A stretch of DNA of 64,000 nt. Origin: Lutimonas zeaxanthinifaciens. GTDB taxonomy: Bacteria > Bacteroidota > Bacteroidia > Flavobacteriales > Flavobacteriaceae. The notes under the pieces were generated by a model, which was not told the origin of the DNA, did not search any database, and was given only the letters and a program-made list of their open reading frames with translations. This document shows, piece after piece, positions 36,978 to 46,068 of this stretch. The stretch covers positions 806,001-870,000 of the forward strand of contig NZ_CP129964.1 in NCBI RefSeq assembly GCF_030503675.1, read 5' to 3'. The translations under genes and the position numbers were made by a program. Within the stretch, counting starts at the first letter, position 1. Each line of letters begins with the position of its first letter.

Positions 36978-37334
36978 TCAGCCTCCGACACGTTTCACCT
37001 GATAGCCTTCTTTTTTAAGAATAGCCATAATTTTATCCCGATGATTTCCCTGTATTAAGATTTCTCCATCCTTTACACTCCCGCCAACACTGCATTTGGT
37101 TTTTAAGAGTTTGGCAAGTCCTTTCAACTCAGTTTCCGTTCCTCTGAAACCTGTAATTATTGTTACCGTTTTACCTCCTCTTCCTTTATTCGAAAAATGC
37201 GCTTCCAGGCTTTGGTCTTCGGGAGCAATGTTTTCTTCAGTTTCTTCTGCGTAATCTGAAAAATCTTCATCCTGGTTGGTTGAAAAAACAAATCCTCCAA
37301 GATCTGATAGGTCCTTAAATTTCTTTTTAGCCAT
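36978..37334 (-). CDS. SUI1/eIF1-family translation factor (YciH-like)
   Basis: A 118-aa protein starting at ATG 37334 (MAKKKFKDLSDLGGFVFSTN). The open frame extends 18 codons further up, but that part overlaps the preceding tiny membrane gene and is not typical. The C-terminal 75 residues are the SUI1 domain: GGKTVTIITGFRGTETELKGLAKLLKTKCSVGGSVKDGEI, split here only for description, with the conserved TKCSVGGSVKDG and IQGNHRDKIMAILKKEGY. A role in start-codon fidelity is suggested for bacterial homologues. The first codons overlap the stop of the 55-aa membrane gene. Confidence 0.88.
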   Translation of the reverse strand: MAKKKFKDLSDLGGFVFSTNQDEDFSDYAEETEENIAPEDQSLEAHFSNKGRGGKTVTIITGFRGTETELKGLAKLLKTKCSVGGSVKDGEILIQGNHRDKIMAILKKEGYQVKRVGG

Positions 37335-37494
37335 TGTATCTTCTGAAGTATTTAACAATTCCAAATATAAATAAAATAAGTCCGACAAAAAACAAACCCA
37401 AAAAACAATAATAGCAATCTTCTTTTGATTTTAAACCCAAAATAGTGACCATTATGGCTGCTAGAATAATTGTAACAGGATTAGAGTAATTCAT
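37327..37494 (-). CDS. Tiny membrane protein (55 aa), second of an overlapping pair
   Basis: ATG at 37494 overlaps the stop of the upstream tiny gene as ATGA, and its own TAA (37327-37329) lies inside the first codons of the SUI1-family gene. Two hydrophobic segments (PVTIILAAIMVTILGL and FLGLFFVGLILFIFGIV) flank a short loop with two cysteines, KSKEDCYYC. The end is basic (KYFRRYNG). This tight chain of overlaps argues that it is a real translated gene. No family is known to me. Confidence 0.7.
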   Translation of the reverse strand: MNYSNPVTIILAAIMVTILGLKSKEDCYYCFLGLFFVGLILFIFGIVKYFRRYNG

Positions 37495-37661
37495 TTTTTT
37501 CGAAGTTTATTCCATGCAAAAATCAGCAGGGCCAATGACTCCAGTGTAAGACCCAAACCAATAAAGATCATGGATTGTGACCAGTCAAAAAAACTTCCGA
37601 CGGCCCCCACAAGGATCAGGACCAAACCAAAGGAAAACAATGAAATCAACTGATTTTTCAT
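37491..37661 (-). CDS. Tiny GldL-like membrane protein (56 aa), first of an overlapping pair
   Basis: ATG 37661 to TGA 37491. The protein has two membrane helices, FSFGLVLILVGAVGSF and MIFIGLGLTLESLALLIF, joined by FDWSQS, and it ends in WNKLRKK. The pattern of a Gly-rich first helix, a Trp-containing turn and GLxLE in the second helix resembles the N-terminal part of the gliding protein GldL. The similarity is only by eye. It begins 4 nt after the DUF6048 gene ends and overlaps the next gene by 4 nt. Confidence 0.7.
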   Translation of the reverse strand: MKNQLISLFSFGLVLILVGAVGSFFDWSQSMIFIGLGLTLESLALLIFAWNKLRKK

Positions 37662-37665
37662 CGAT

Positions 37666-38364
37666 CTATTTTCTGTAAAACGGGATCAAATAAGAAATGG
37701 TATAGTTAAAGCTAAAACCGTTGTTATTGACAAAAACTCTTTCAAAACCCGGAATGTAAAGGTTTTTAAAATTTTCAGGTTGCTTGGATGACAATAGTGT
37801 GTTTCCTCTGAATGAAACACCGAGAAATACATTGTGGAGTACTTCTACTTTCAATCCCAATACCAATTCAGCCCAATGTCCGGTTAAACCGTCATAAGTC
37901 ATTCCCGGGCCAGTGCGTTCAGGTAAAAAGGGATCTGCATTTATTGTATACTCATTGACGGTTTGGCTAAAGGTACTAAAGCCATATCGCAATCCCACAA
38001 CGATCATGTTTTCCATTCCAAGCCAGTTCTTATAGGCGTTATAATCCACTCCTAATTTTACATACTGGCCCTTTGTTGAAAAATTAAAGAAATCTTCCTG
38101 CCTTGTATGTTCTCTGTAACCCAGTTCAGTAGCCGCATAAAATCGTTTGTGAACCCTGTAGTCTCCAACGATTTCAAACCCTTTTTGATCTTCATCGAAC
38201 AAGGAGTAAACGGGTCTTACGATATCTATTCCGACTCTTAACCCGTATCTGTCCTTATAGGTTGCGGTATCCTGTGCCTGCTTTCCGAGCTGGGCAGTCG
38301 CCATCTGACAAGTAAACAGAATTAAAATGCTAATGGTAAATCTTAACATGAGCCCTATTTTCAT
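37666..38364 (-). CDS. DUF6048-type outer membrane beta-barrel protein
   Basis: A 232-aa exported protein with a signal peptide ending near QMATAQ. Alternating strands such as YGLRVGIDIVRPVYSLF, FYAATELGYREHTRQ and NMIVVGLRYGFSTFSQTV suggest an eight-stranded outer-membrane barrel. I associate it with the DUF6048 family, which sits next to a DUF6452 lipoprotein gene and rlmD in Flavobacteria; that pairing holds here. Its start lies 35 nt inside the upstream DUF6452 gene. ATG 38364 or the Met five residues later could be used. Function is unknown. Confidence 0.8.
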   Translation of the reverse strand: MKIGLMLRFTISILILFTCQMATAQLGKQAQDTATYKDRYGLRVGIDIVRPVYSLFDEDQKGFEIVGDYRVHKRFYAATELGYREHTRQEDFFNFSTKGQYVKLGVDYNAYKNWLGMENMIVVGLRYGFSTFSQTVNEYTINADPFLPERTGPGMTYDGLTGHWAELVLGLKVEVLHNVFLGVSFRGNTLLSSKQPENFKNLYIPGFERVFVNNNGFSFNYTISYLIPFYRK

Positions 38365-38836
38365 CGATTATTTGAAGTGGTTCCTTACTAATTTCAATTC
38401 CTTTAATCCAATTTTCCTGGTCATCTACTAACATAGCTTGTGCTTCATTATATACGGTCTTGTAGCCACAGGCTCTTGAGATAAAAATATCTTCCTGAGA
38501 ATAAATAACAGATAATGTATCCCGATTATCTTCGATCCCCTGATCCGCGTCTCCTGAAAGGTTTAATATGATTTTAGTACTGTTATCCGTAACCCTTAAA
38601 GGTACAGCAATTGAATCTGTAAAGACGGTAATGGATTCATCTTCATAATCACCTTCAATCCCCTCAATATTAACAATTAAGCCCTGAACTCTTTTCAATT
38701 CATTTGTATTATTCTCATTGTAAAATCTAAGGATCAGTTTTGGAGTTATTTCTTCTAGACAAATCTCATCTCTTTCGCAACCAAAATTGACCAGCATCAG
38801 CATGAGCACAAAAAAAACTTTTAATCTAAATTTCAT
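38330..38836 (-). CDS. DUF6452-type lipoprotein
   Basis: A 168-aa exported protein whose signal peptide ends in LVNFGCERD, giving Cys20 as a lipid site. The mature part is beta-rich, with CLEEITPKLILRFYNENNTNELKRV and a late CGYKTVYNEAQAMLVDDQENWIKGIE; three Cys lie in the mature region. The genes for this protein and the DUF6048 barrel overlap by 35 nt, so the products probably work together at the outer membrane. Function unknown. Confidence 0.8.
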   Translation of the reverse strand: MKFRLKVFFVLMLMLVNFGCERDEICLEEITPKLILRFYNENNTNELKRVQGLIVNIEGIEGDYEDESITVFTDSIAVPLRVTDNSTKIILNLSGDADQGIEDNRDTLSVIYSQEDIFISRACGYKTVYNEAQAMLVDDQENWIKGIEISKEPLQIIDENRAHVKIYH

Positions 38837-38839
38837 GGT

Positions 38840-40252
38840 TTATTTTTTCTTCTTTAAAAGCACAACGTTTTCCACGTGATGCGTCTGCGGAAACATATCT
38901 ACTGCCTGGGACTTTTTAATGGTATAATGATCTTTCATAAGTGCCAGATCCCTTGCCTGGGTTGCAGAATTACAGCTAATATAAACAACTTTTTCCGGCA
39001 TTATGGCTAAAATTTGTTTTACCACTTTTTGATGCATTCCGTCTCTTGGAGGGTCTGTGATAATCAGATCCGGATGTCCATTTTGTTTTATAAAATCCTC
39101 AGTAAATACTTTCGCCATATCTCCTTCATAGAATACCGCATTGTCAATTCCATTCATTCTGGCGTTTTCCCTGGCATCCTCAATGGCCTGAGGTACGGCT
39201 TCAACCCCTATTACTTTTTTCGCTTTTGATGCAACAAACTGTGCTATTGTACCCGTACCGGTATAAAGGTCGTATATAATTTCATCGTTTTTGATATCGG
39301 CAAAATCTCTTGCAATTTTGTAAAGTTCATAAGCCTGTGCTGAATTGGTCTGATAGAAGGATTTGGCACCAATTTTAAATTTGAGCCCTTCCATTTCTTC
39401 AAAAATATGATCTCTGCCTTTAAAAAGAATTATATCCTGATCGTAAATGGAATCATTACCTTTTTCATTGATAATGTATTGAAGCGAGGTAATGTCTTTG
39501 AAGTTATCTGCAATATAATTGAGCAAAAGTTCTCTCTTTTCGACATCTTCTTTAAAAAACTGAATCACAAGCATGATCTCACCTATTGAACTGATCCTAA
39601 TCATTAGGGTTCTTAAAAGCCCTGTTCTGTGCCTTGGATTAAAAAAGTCTATATTGTTCTTTACGGCAAACTCCTTTATCGAATTTCTGATCAGATTTGA
39701 TGGGTCCTCCTGTAAATGACATTTTTTGATGTCAAGTATTTTGTCCCACATCCCGGGAATGTGAAAACCCAGGGCATTTTTATCGGTAAATTCCTCTTCG
39801 CTCTTTAACTCCTCCTCAGTAAGCCATCTTGAATCAGAAAAGGAAAATTCCATTTTGTTTCTATAAAAGTAAGTCTCCTTGCATCCTGCAATCGGGGTGA
39901 TTTCGGGTAATTCAAGATGACCAATTCGCAAAAGGTTATTTGTAACTTCTTTCTGCTTATAGGCAAGTTGGTCCTTATAATTCATATGTTGCCATTTGCA
40001 ACCTCCACAGATACCAAAATGCTCACATTCCGGAGCTACTCTTTTTTTGGAATAATGGTGAAATTTTATGGCTTTACCCTCGTAATAAGATTTGCGTTTT
40101 CGACCAGTTTTGATATCTACAATATCACCCGGTACTGCGTTACTGACAAAAACCACTCTTCCATCGGGTGACTTGGCTACACTCTTTCCTCTGGCGGCAG
40201 TGTCGATAATTTCAACATTTTCAAATAAATGAAATTTCTTTTTTCTTGACAT
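38840..40252 (-). CDS. rlmD: 23S rRNA (uracil-5-)-methyltransferase RlmD
   Basis: TrmA/RlmD-family enzyme, 470 aa from ATG 40252 (MSRKKKFHLFENVEI); the frame goes six codons higher but the upstream part is atypical. It has an N-terminal TRAM domain, an iron-sulfur cluster set (CEHFGICGGCKW plus a later KKCHL Cys), the SAM-binding YDLYTGTGTIAQFVA, and the DPPRDG loop. The catalytic Cys is in VVYISCNSATQARDL. Target base is inferred from the family (U1939-type or a neighbouring site). It is the first gene of the cluster that continues with the DUF6452 and DUF6048 genes. Confidence 0.92.
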   Translation of the reverse strand: MSRKKKFHLFENVEIIDTAARGKSVAKSPDGRVVFVSNAVPGDIVDIKTGRKRKSYYEGKAIKFHHYSKKRVAPECEHFGICGGCKWQHMNYKDQLAYKQKEVTNNLLRIGHLELPEITPIAGCKETYFYRNKMEFSFSDSRWLTEEELKSEEEFTDKNALGFHIPGMWDKILDIKKCHLQEDPSNLIRNSIKEFAVKNNIDFFNPRHRTGLLRTLMIRISSIGEIMLVIQFFKEDVEKRELLLNYIADNFKDITSLQYIINEKGNDSIYDQDIILFKGRDHIFEEMEGLKFKIGAKSFYQTNSAQAYELYKIARDFADIKNDEIIYDLYTGTGTIAQFVASKAKKVIGVEAVPQAIEDARENARMNGIDNAVFYEGDMAKVFTEDFIKQNGHPDLIITDPPRDGMHQKVVKQILAIMPEKVVYISCNSATQARDLALMKDHYTIKKSQAVDMFPQTHHVENVVLLKKKK

Positions 40253-40342
40253 GTGGCAAAAGTAATTCATTTTTGTGATTTATCGAGCTTGATCGGAACT
40301 TGTTTAAGGACTTGTTTTTCTTGATTTTTGTAGTTTTATCAG

Positions 40343-41431
40343 ATGGAAGCCGAACAAAACAGAAAGATCATACATATTGATATGGACGCCTTCTTTGCCT
40401 CAGTGGAACAGCTTGATGATCCGGCCTTAAAAGGCAAGCCGGTAGCTGTAGGGGGAGGAAGCAAAAGGGGTGTGGTGGCCGCCGCAAGTTACGAGGCGAG
40501 AAAGTTCGGAGTACGATCGGCGATGAGCGGGGTCCAGGCAAAAAAGAATTGCCCTAACCTGATCTTTGTCAAACCCAGATTTAAGCGGTACAAGGAATTG
40601 TCAAAAAAGATCAGAGGGATATTTTTAGAATATTCTGATCTGGTTGAACCTTTATCACTTGATGAGGCTTTTCTCGACGTAACCCATAACAAAAAAGGAA
40701 ATCCATCGGCAACATTAATTGCAAGAGAGATACGTGACAGGATATTTGATGAGACCGGTTTACATGCTTCGGCCGGAATCTCCAACAGTAAATTTGTGGC
40801 AAAGATTGCCTCGGATATGAATAAGCCAAACGGTCAAAAAACAATTCCTCCCGAAGAAGTACTGGATTTTCTTGAAAAACTGCCGATCGAAAAATTTTTT
40901 GGAATTGGTAAGGTAACAGCGGCTAAAATGTACCGGCTCGGAATATTTACCGGGAAGGAGTTGAAATCCAGGTCCCTTGAATTTTTAACGGAACACTTTA
41001 AAAATTCCGGGCAACATTATTACAGGATCGTACGTGGATTGCACAACAGTAAAGTAAAACCAAATCGCACTCAAAAATCAGTCGCGGCTGAACATACATT
41101 TGTTAAGAACCTTACATCTGAAATTTACATGATGGAACGGCTTGAAGATATCTCAAAGGAACTGGAGAAAAGATTGATAAAGTCGAAAGTTGCGGGAAAG
41201 ACTATCACACTCAAAATTAAATACAGTGATTTTTCGGTACAGACACGGAGCAAAACCTTAGCTTACTTTGTAAAGGAAAGCACGGTTCTTTTAGATACTG
41301 TAAGTGAATTGCTGTACCAGGAAAAGGTCAAGGATTCCGTACGGCTTCTTGGTATTTCGGTTTCAAATCTTAATAACAGGAAAACTTCCGATGGTAAAGT
41401 GATGGACATTCAGCTAAAATTTGAATTTTAA
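40343..41431 (+). CDS. dinB: DNA polymerase IV (Y family)
   Basis: Error-prone translesion polymerase, 362 aa. It starts with IIHIDMDAFFASVEQLDDP, which carries the first catalytic Asp, followed by VVAAASYEARKFGVRSAM and the second catalytic pair in PLSLDEAFLDVT. The thumb helix-hairpin-helix (KFFGIGKVTAAKMYRLGI) and the little-finger domain follow. The C-terminal tail ends VMDIQLKFEF, which may include a clamp-binding peptide. No LexA-type operator was identified in front. It ends at a terminator shared with pckA. Confidence 0.95.
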   Translation: MEAEQNRKIIHIDMDAFFASVEQLDDPALKGKPVAVGGGSKRGVVAAASYEARKFGVRSAMSGVQAKKNCPNLIFVKPRFKRYKELSKKIRGIFLEYSDLVEPLSLDEAFLDVTHNKKGNPSATLIAREIRDRIFDETGLHASAGISNSKFVAKIASDMNKPNGQKTIPPEEVLDFLEKLPIEKFFGIGKVTAAKMYRLGIFTGKELKSRSLEFLTEHFKNSGQHYYRIVRGLHNSKVKPNRTQKSVAAEHTFVKNLTSEIYMMERLEDISKELEKRLIKSKVAGKTITLKIKYSDFSVQTRSKTLAYFVKESTVLLDTVSELLYQEKVKDSVRLLGISVSNLNNRKTSDGKVMDIQLKFEF

Positions 41432-41436
41432 ATAAA

Positions 41437-41474
41437 AAAAAGTGTGTATCAAGTTTCCCTGATACACACTTTTA
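41437..41474. terminator. Bidirectional terminator between dinB and pckA
   Basis: A perfect 12-bp stem, AAGTGTGTATCA (41440-41451) with TGATACACACTT (41460-41471). It has an A-run on the left and a T-run on the right. Confidence 0.88.
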
Positions 41475-41490
41475 ATTGAAAAGCAATTGT

Positions 41491-43116
41491 TTAGTCTAGC
41501 TGTGGACCAGCGGCAACTAATGATTTTCCTTCTTCATTATCTGTATATTTCTCGAAGTTTTTCGCGAAAAGACCAGCTAATTTTTTAGCTCTTTTGTCCC
41601 ATTCTGCAGGATCTTCGTAAGTGTCTCTAGGATCTAAGATTTCATCATGTACATCTTCTAAAGAAGTAGGAACTTCTAAATTAAAGACAGGAATAATTTT
41701 AGTTTCAGCTTTATCAACCGAACCGTCTAAAATTCTATCGATAATTCCTCTTGTATCCTGGATAGAAATTCGTTTTCCAGTTCCATTCCAACCTGTGTTT
41801 ACAAGATAAGCCTCTGCTCCGTGCTCTTCCATTTTCTTAACGAGTTCTTCACCGTATTTTGTTGGGTGTAAAGTCAAGAAGGCTTCACCGAAACAAGCTG
41901 AGAATGTTGGAGTAGGTTCATTAACTCCTCTTTCTGTACCGGCTAGTTTAGCTGTAAATCCTGATAGGAAATGGTATTTAGTTTGTTCTGGAGTCAACTT
42001 GGATACCGGAGGCATTACACCGAAAGCATCCGCAGTTAAGAATATAACTTTATTAGCATGACCTGCTTTAGAAACTGGTTTTACAATGTTATCAATATGG
42101 TAAATAGGGTATGTAACTCTTGTGTTCTGAGTCACTGATCCATCAGTGAAATCAATTTTTCCGTTTTCATCAACTGTTACATTCTCAAGTAATGCATCTC
42201 TTTTGATGGCGTTGTAAATATCTGGTTCAGCCTCCTGACACAGGTCAATAGTTTTTGCGTAACATCCACCTTCAAAGTTGAAAACACCTTCATCATCCCA
42301 TCCATGCTCATCATCACCAATTAATGCTCTGTTTGGATCTGTGGAAAGGGTAGTTTTACCTGTTCCTGATAATCCAAAGAAAATAGCTGTTTTACCATCT
42401 TTTCCAACGTTTGCTGAACAGTGCATTGAAGAAATTCCTCGTTGAGGTAAGAAATAGTTCATCATGGCGAACATTCCTTTTTTCATTTCACCACCATACC
42501 AGGTTCCACCAATTATTTGCATTTGCTCTGTTAGATTAAACATCGTAAATACTTCAGAATTTAAACCATGTTTTTTCCAATTATCATTTTGAGTTTCAGA
42601 ACCATTCATAACCACGAAATCTGGTTCTCCAAATGTTTCTAATTCTTCGGAAGTAGGTCTGATAAACATATTTGTAACAAAATGCGCCTGCCATGGAACT
42701 TCTACAATAAATCTAATTTTTAATCTTGTGTCCTCATTGGCACCGCAAAAAGCATCAACTACATATAATTTTTTACCTGATAATTCCTCAAGAACTAATT
42801 GTTTCAATTCATCCCAAACCGCTTGAGTTGTGGGTTTGTTGTCATTTGGTGCTTTATCAGAGGTCCACCACAAAGTATCTTTAGTTACATCATCCTTAAC
42901 TATAAACTTATCCTTAGGTGAACGACCTGTAAATTTACCTGTCATTACATTTAAGGCACCTAATTCGGTTTTGTAAGCTTTTTCATATCCTTCTAAATTC
43001 GGATCCAATTCATACTCATATAATTCATCGTATGACGGGTTGTAAATGATTTCTTTTGGATTTTTAATTCCTATTTCTTCTAAAGACGTAATTACTGATT
43101 TTGTTAGAACTTCCAT
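41491..43116 (-). CDS. pckA: ATP-dependent phosphoenolpyruvate carboxykinase
   Basis: Converts oxaloacetate to phosphoenolpyruvate with ATP for gluconeogenesis. The 541 residues show [21 protein letters not shown]-type substrate-site sequence [14 protein letters not shown], the kinase-1a P-loop [11 protein letters not shown] (about residue 250), the metal site [21 protein letters not shown] and the adenine-binding FTAKLAGTE. Its codon choice looks more biased than that of its neighbours, which is in line with high expression. Its start is preceded by a TAAATTTG box at 43157-43164. Confidence 0.97.
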   Translation of the reverse strand: MEVLTKSVITSLEEIGIKNPKEIIYNPSYDELYEYELDPNLEGYEKAYKTELGALNVMTGKFTGRSPKDKFIVKDDVTKDTLWWTSDKAPNDNKPTTQAVWDELKQLVLEELSGKKLYVVDAFCGANEDTRLKIRFIVEVPWQAHFVTNMFIRPTSEELETFGEPDFVVMNGSETQNDNWKKHGLNSEVFTMFNLTEQMQIIGGTWYGGEMKKGMFAMMNYFLPQRGISSMHCSANVGKDGKTAIFFGLSGTGKTTLSTDPNRALIGDDEHGWDDEGVFNFEGGCYAKTIDLCQEAEPDIYNAIKRDALLENVTVDENGKIDFTDGSVTQNTRVTYPIYHIDNIVKPVSKAGHANKVIFLTADAFGVMPPVSKLTPEQTKYHFLSGFTAKLAGTERGVNEPTPTFSACFGEAFLTLHPTKYGEELVKKMEEHGAEAYLVNTGWNGTGKRISIQDTRGIIDRILDGSVDKAETKIIPVFNLEVPTSLEDVHDEILDPRDTYEDPAEWDKRAKKLAGLFAKNFEKYTDNEEGKSLVAAGPQLD

Positions 43117-43417
43117 AAGTCAAAATTTAAGTGTTAATTGTTTCTGATTTCTAGAGCAAATTTACGCACAATCATAACCTCGTTTTTATGACTTTTATCA
43201 GTATACAGGTGTATATTTACGATAACGTTTTCGCCAGACGGGGTAAAATTTTGCTTTCTAAAGGTAATAAGAATATCAATGGGGGACAATGCAGATTATC
43301 AACGAGTTGTAAACAAATTATGTTTAATCATATTCTATTCAACTTGTTAAATACTTAGAGATTCAATAAAGAATAAAGCGAATTCAATGAAGATAAATTG
43401 CAATATGGTTAATACAA
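43117..43417. other. Leader region of pckA, otherwise empty
   Basis: The 301-nt gap between pckA and the DUF423 gene. On the minus strand a TAnnTTTG box, TAAATTTG (43157-43164), lies 41 nt upstream of the pckA start, without a clear TTG at the usual distance. No gene, tRNA or strong hairpin was seen in the rest. Confidence 0.5.
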
Positions 43418-43798
43418 TCAATTATCAGCATTTCCCTTGAAAAAACCTATTGCAGCTACGAACCAGCCGGATATGAATAACAGCCCCCCAAGAGGCGTTA
43501 TGAACCAGATTTCTTTGGCCTCTATAAAACCGGTTGAAATAACAAACAAGGATCCGGAAAAAAATAATATTCCCAAAAAGAAAAAGGAACAAACAAACAA
43601 TTTTGTTCCATCTTTTAAAAACGAATTATTGACCAGCAATATACCCAGGACATGGTACATCATATAGCGCACCCCGGTTTCGAAATTCAACAGGTTTTCG
43701 GGGTTTAATTTATCTTTAAGCGAGTGGGCGCCAAACGCACCCAGAGCGATTCCAAGAACCCCTAATAGCGCTGCAATACCGGAAATTTTAGAGACCAT
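43418..43798 (-). CDS. DUF423 (YgdD-type) membrane protein
   Basis: A 126-aa protein with four membrane helices. The family signature is clear at the start: GIAALLGVLGIALGAFGAHSLKDKL, and again in FETGVRYMMYHVLGILLV. The second half holds LGILFFSGSLFVISTG and ITPLGGLLFISGWFVAAIGFF. These small membrane proteins are widespread, with no proven function. The gene is monocistronic and divergent from the saccharopine-dehydrogenase-like gene. Confidence 0.9.
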   Translation of the reverse strand: MVSKISGIAALLGVLGIALGAFGAHSLKDKLNPENLLNFETGVRYMMYHVLGILLVNNSFLKDGTKLFVCSFFFLGILFFSGSLFVISTGFIEAKEIWFITPLGGLLFISGWFVAAIGFFKGNADN

Positions 43799-43946
43799 TT
43801 CATTGATAATTTAATGACTGCTAAGATAGGGATATATAGAATCTATAACAAGGAATGAAAAGTAACTATTCAGGCTAATTTTTTGTTTTATTCTAAGTTC
43901 TATTTCTTTTCATTTTAATTACATTTGAAGAAACAAGAATTTAACT

Positions 43947-45317
43947 ATGAGACGAATTTTAATTGTTGGTGCCGGCAGGTCCTCTTCTGCATTGGTGAGG
44001 TATCTTTTGGAAAAATCAGATCAGGAGAATTTGCTTGTCATTATAGCAGATGTTTCTGTTGAAAATGCGAATAAACTTGCAGGTGGACACAAGAACAGCA
44101 AAGTCGTTAATTTGGATATTTTTGATGTTGAAAAAAGAAATGAGATCATTAAAGGATCTGATATTGTTATATCGATGCTTCCGGCAAGATTTCATTTAGA
44201 AGTAGCAAGGGACTGTCTTGCGTTTGGGAAAAACCTTGTCACCGCTTCTTATATTTCTAAAGATTTGAAGGCTATGCATGAAGAGGTGGTTAAAAAAGGA
44301 CTGATTTTCATGAATGAAATTGGTTTGGATCCTGGAATTGATCATATGAGCGCAATGCAGGTGATTGACAGAATCAAAGATAAGGGGGGAAAGATGATCC
44401 TTTTTGAATCTTTTACAGGAGGTCTTGTAGCTCCGGAAAGTGATAATAACCTTTGGAACTATAAATTTACCTGGAATCCAAGAAATGTTGTAGTTGCAGG
44501 ACAAGGGGGTATAGCAAAATTCATTCAGGAAGGGAAGTACAAATATATACCCTATCACAAACTGTTCAGAAGGACGGAATTCCTTTCTATTGAGGGTTTT
44601 GGTAAGTTCGAGGCACTGGCCAACAGAGATTCATTGAACTACAGGGAAATTTACGGATTACAAGATGCCTTAACCCTTTATCGAGGAACGATAAGAAGGG
44701 TAGGTTTTTCAAGGGCATGGAATATCTTTGTTCAATTGGGAATGACAGACGATAGCTATGTTATGGAAGGTTCAGAGAAGATGAGTTACCGGGAATTTAC
44801 CAATTCCTTTCTGCCTTACAAGCCCCATGATTCGGTTGAGCTGAAGTTGAGACATTATCTTAAGATTGATCAGGACGATGTGATCTGGGAAAAATTACTT
44901 GAAATTGATATTTTCAATCCGGATAAAATTGTAGGGCTCAAAAATGCCACTCCTGCTCAGATACTGCAGAAAATACTTATGGATTCCTGGACCCTCAGCG
45001 AGGAAGATAAGGACATGATCGTTATGTATCACAAGTTTGGATTTGAACTAAATGGCGTTAAAAGGCAGATTGAGTCCAACATGGTAGTCCTTGGAGAGGA
45101 CCAGACGTATACCGCAATGGCTAAAACAGTAGGGTTACCTGTTGCTATGGCAACACTGGATATTTTAAACGGGAAAATTAAGAATCCAGGCGTACAGCTG
45201 CCCATTGCTAAAGAGGTTTACGATCCTATTCTTGAGGAACTCCAAGATTACGGAATTACTTTCAACGAAAAAGAGGTTGAATATCTGGGGTATAACCCTC
45301 ATAATCTAGGGGCGTAA
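43947..45317 (+). CDS. Saccharopine dehydrogenase-like oxidoreductase
   Basis: A 456-aa NAD(P)-binding enzyme. The N-terminal Rossmann motif is ILIVGAGRSSSALVRYLLE, followed by DIVISMLPARFH and the substrate-domain signature NEIGLDPGIDHMSAM. The C-terminal half has a Sacchrp_dh_C-type domain with SYREFTNSFLPYKPHDS and TYTAMAKTVGLPVAMATLDIL. The family includes lysine-degrading saccharopine reductase and other dehydrogenases, so the exact reaction is uncertain; no lysine-ketoglutarate reductase gene is adjacent. Confidence 0.85.
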   Translation: MRRILIVGAGRSSSALVRYLLEKSDQENLLVIIADVSVENANKLAGGHKNSKVVNLDIFDVEKRNEIIKGSDIVISMLPARFHLEVARDCLAFGKNLVTASYISKDLKAMHEEVVKKGLIFMNEIGLDPGIDHMSAMQVIDRIKDKGGKMILFESFTGGLVAPESDNNLWNYKFTWNPRNVVVAGQGGIAKFIQEGKYKYIPYHKLFRRTEFLSIEGFGKFEALANRDSLNYREIYGLQDALTLYRGTIRRVGFSRAWNIFVQLGMTDDSYVMEGSEKMSYREFTNSFLPYKPHDSVELKLRHYLKIDQDDVIWEKLLEIDIFNPDKIVGLKNATPAQILQKILMDSWTLSEEDKDMIVMYHKFGFELNGVKRQIESNMVVLGEDQTYTAMAKTVGLPVAMATLDILNGKIKNPGVQLPIAKEVYDPILEELQDYGITFNEKEVEYLGYNPHNLGA

Positions 45318-45344
45318 CAACTATTTTACGCAGATTTCCTGGGT

Positions 45345-46061
45345 TTACATTTCCAGGTAAAAATCTTTTACGAGCTCCTTGTAGTCTTCTGTGTATTGAT
45401 GACGTGCGACTTCAATTGCCAATTCGTTGATCTCTTTATTTTTCAATTGTTTTGAGAACTGGATCAGGCTTCTTTTTAAAGGACTGCTGATATTTCCGCG
45501 GACTCTTGTTATGCGAATCGGATTCAATTGAAAAGTCTCTGCAAGCTTTAAAAATACGTCTTCTTCTTTAAAGGGAATGATGAAGGCACATTGACCATTG
45601 CTTTTTAATAATTTTGAAGTTGATTTTAGCAGGATTTGAAAATTTAGCTCATGGGTATGTCTCGCCAGAGCTCTTTTGGGGTTTAGTTCTTTAAACGTAT
45701 CCGTGTAATAGGGTGGATTGCATATTATAAGATCATATTGATCATCAATTTCCTCCACAAAATCCTGTAATGAAGCATGATAACAAAAAAGTCGATCTGC
45801 CCAGGCGCTGTCCTCAAAATTTTCAACGGCCTGTTCATAGGCCGCGTCTTCTATTTCCAGGGCATCAATAAGTTCGGCATTACTTCTCTGGGCCATTTGC
45901 ATGGCCAACAGGCCGGTACCGGTACCAATATCCAAAATCGATTCAATATTTTCAGGGATATGTACCCAGCCCCCTAAAAGGACTCCGTCTGTGCCTATTT
46001 TCATAGCGCATTTATCCTGTTTTACACTGAATTCTTTAAAATGGAAGGGTTTGTCTGACAT
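45345..46061 (-). CDS. trmN: tRNA1(Val) adenine-N6 methyltransferase (YfiC/TrmN6 type)
   Basis: A 238-aa SAM-dependent methyltransferase. MKIGTDGVLLGGWVH, SILDIGTGTGLLAMQMAQR (motif I) and LIICNPPYYTDTFKELNP (the NPPY catalytic motif of N6-adenine methyltransferases) are present, and the RALARHTHELNF segment is typical of YfiC. It methylates A37 of tRNA-Val in characterised relatives. It lies 7 nt after rimM and is probably in the same transcript. Confidence 0.88.
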   Translation of the reverse strand: MSDKPFHFKEFSVKQDKCAMKIGTDGVLLGGWVHIPENIESILDIGTGTGLLAMQMAQRSNAELIDALEIEDAAYEQAVENFEDSAWADRLFCYHASLQDFVEEIDDQYDLIICNPPYYTDTFKELNPKRALARHTHELNFQILLKSTSKLLKSNGQCAFIIPFKEEDVFLKLAETFQLNPIRITRVRGNISSPLKRSLIQFSKQLKNKEINELAIEVARHQYTEDYKELVKDFYLEM

Positions 46062-46068
46062 GCTTATT

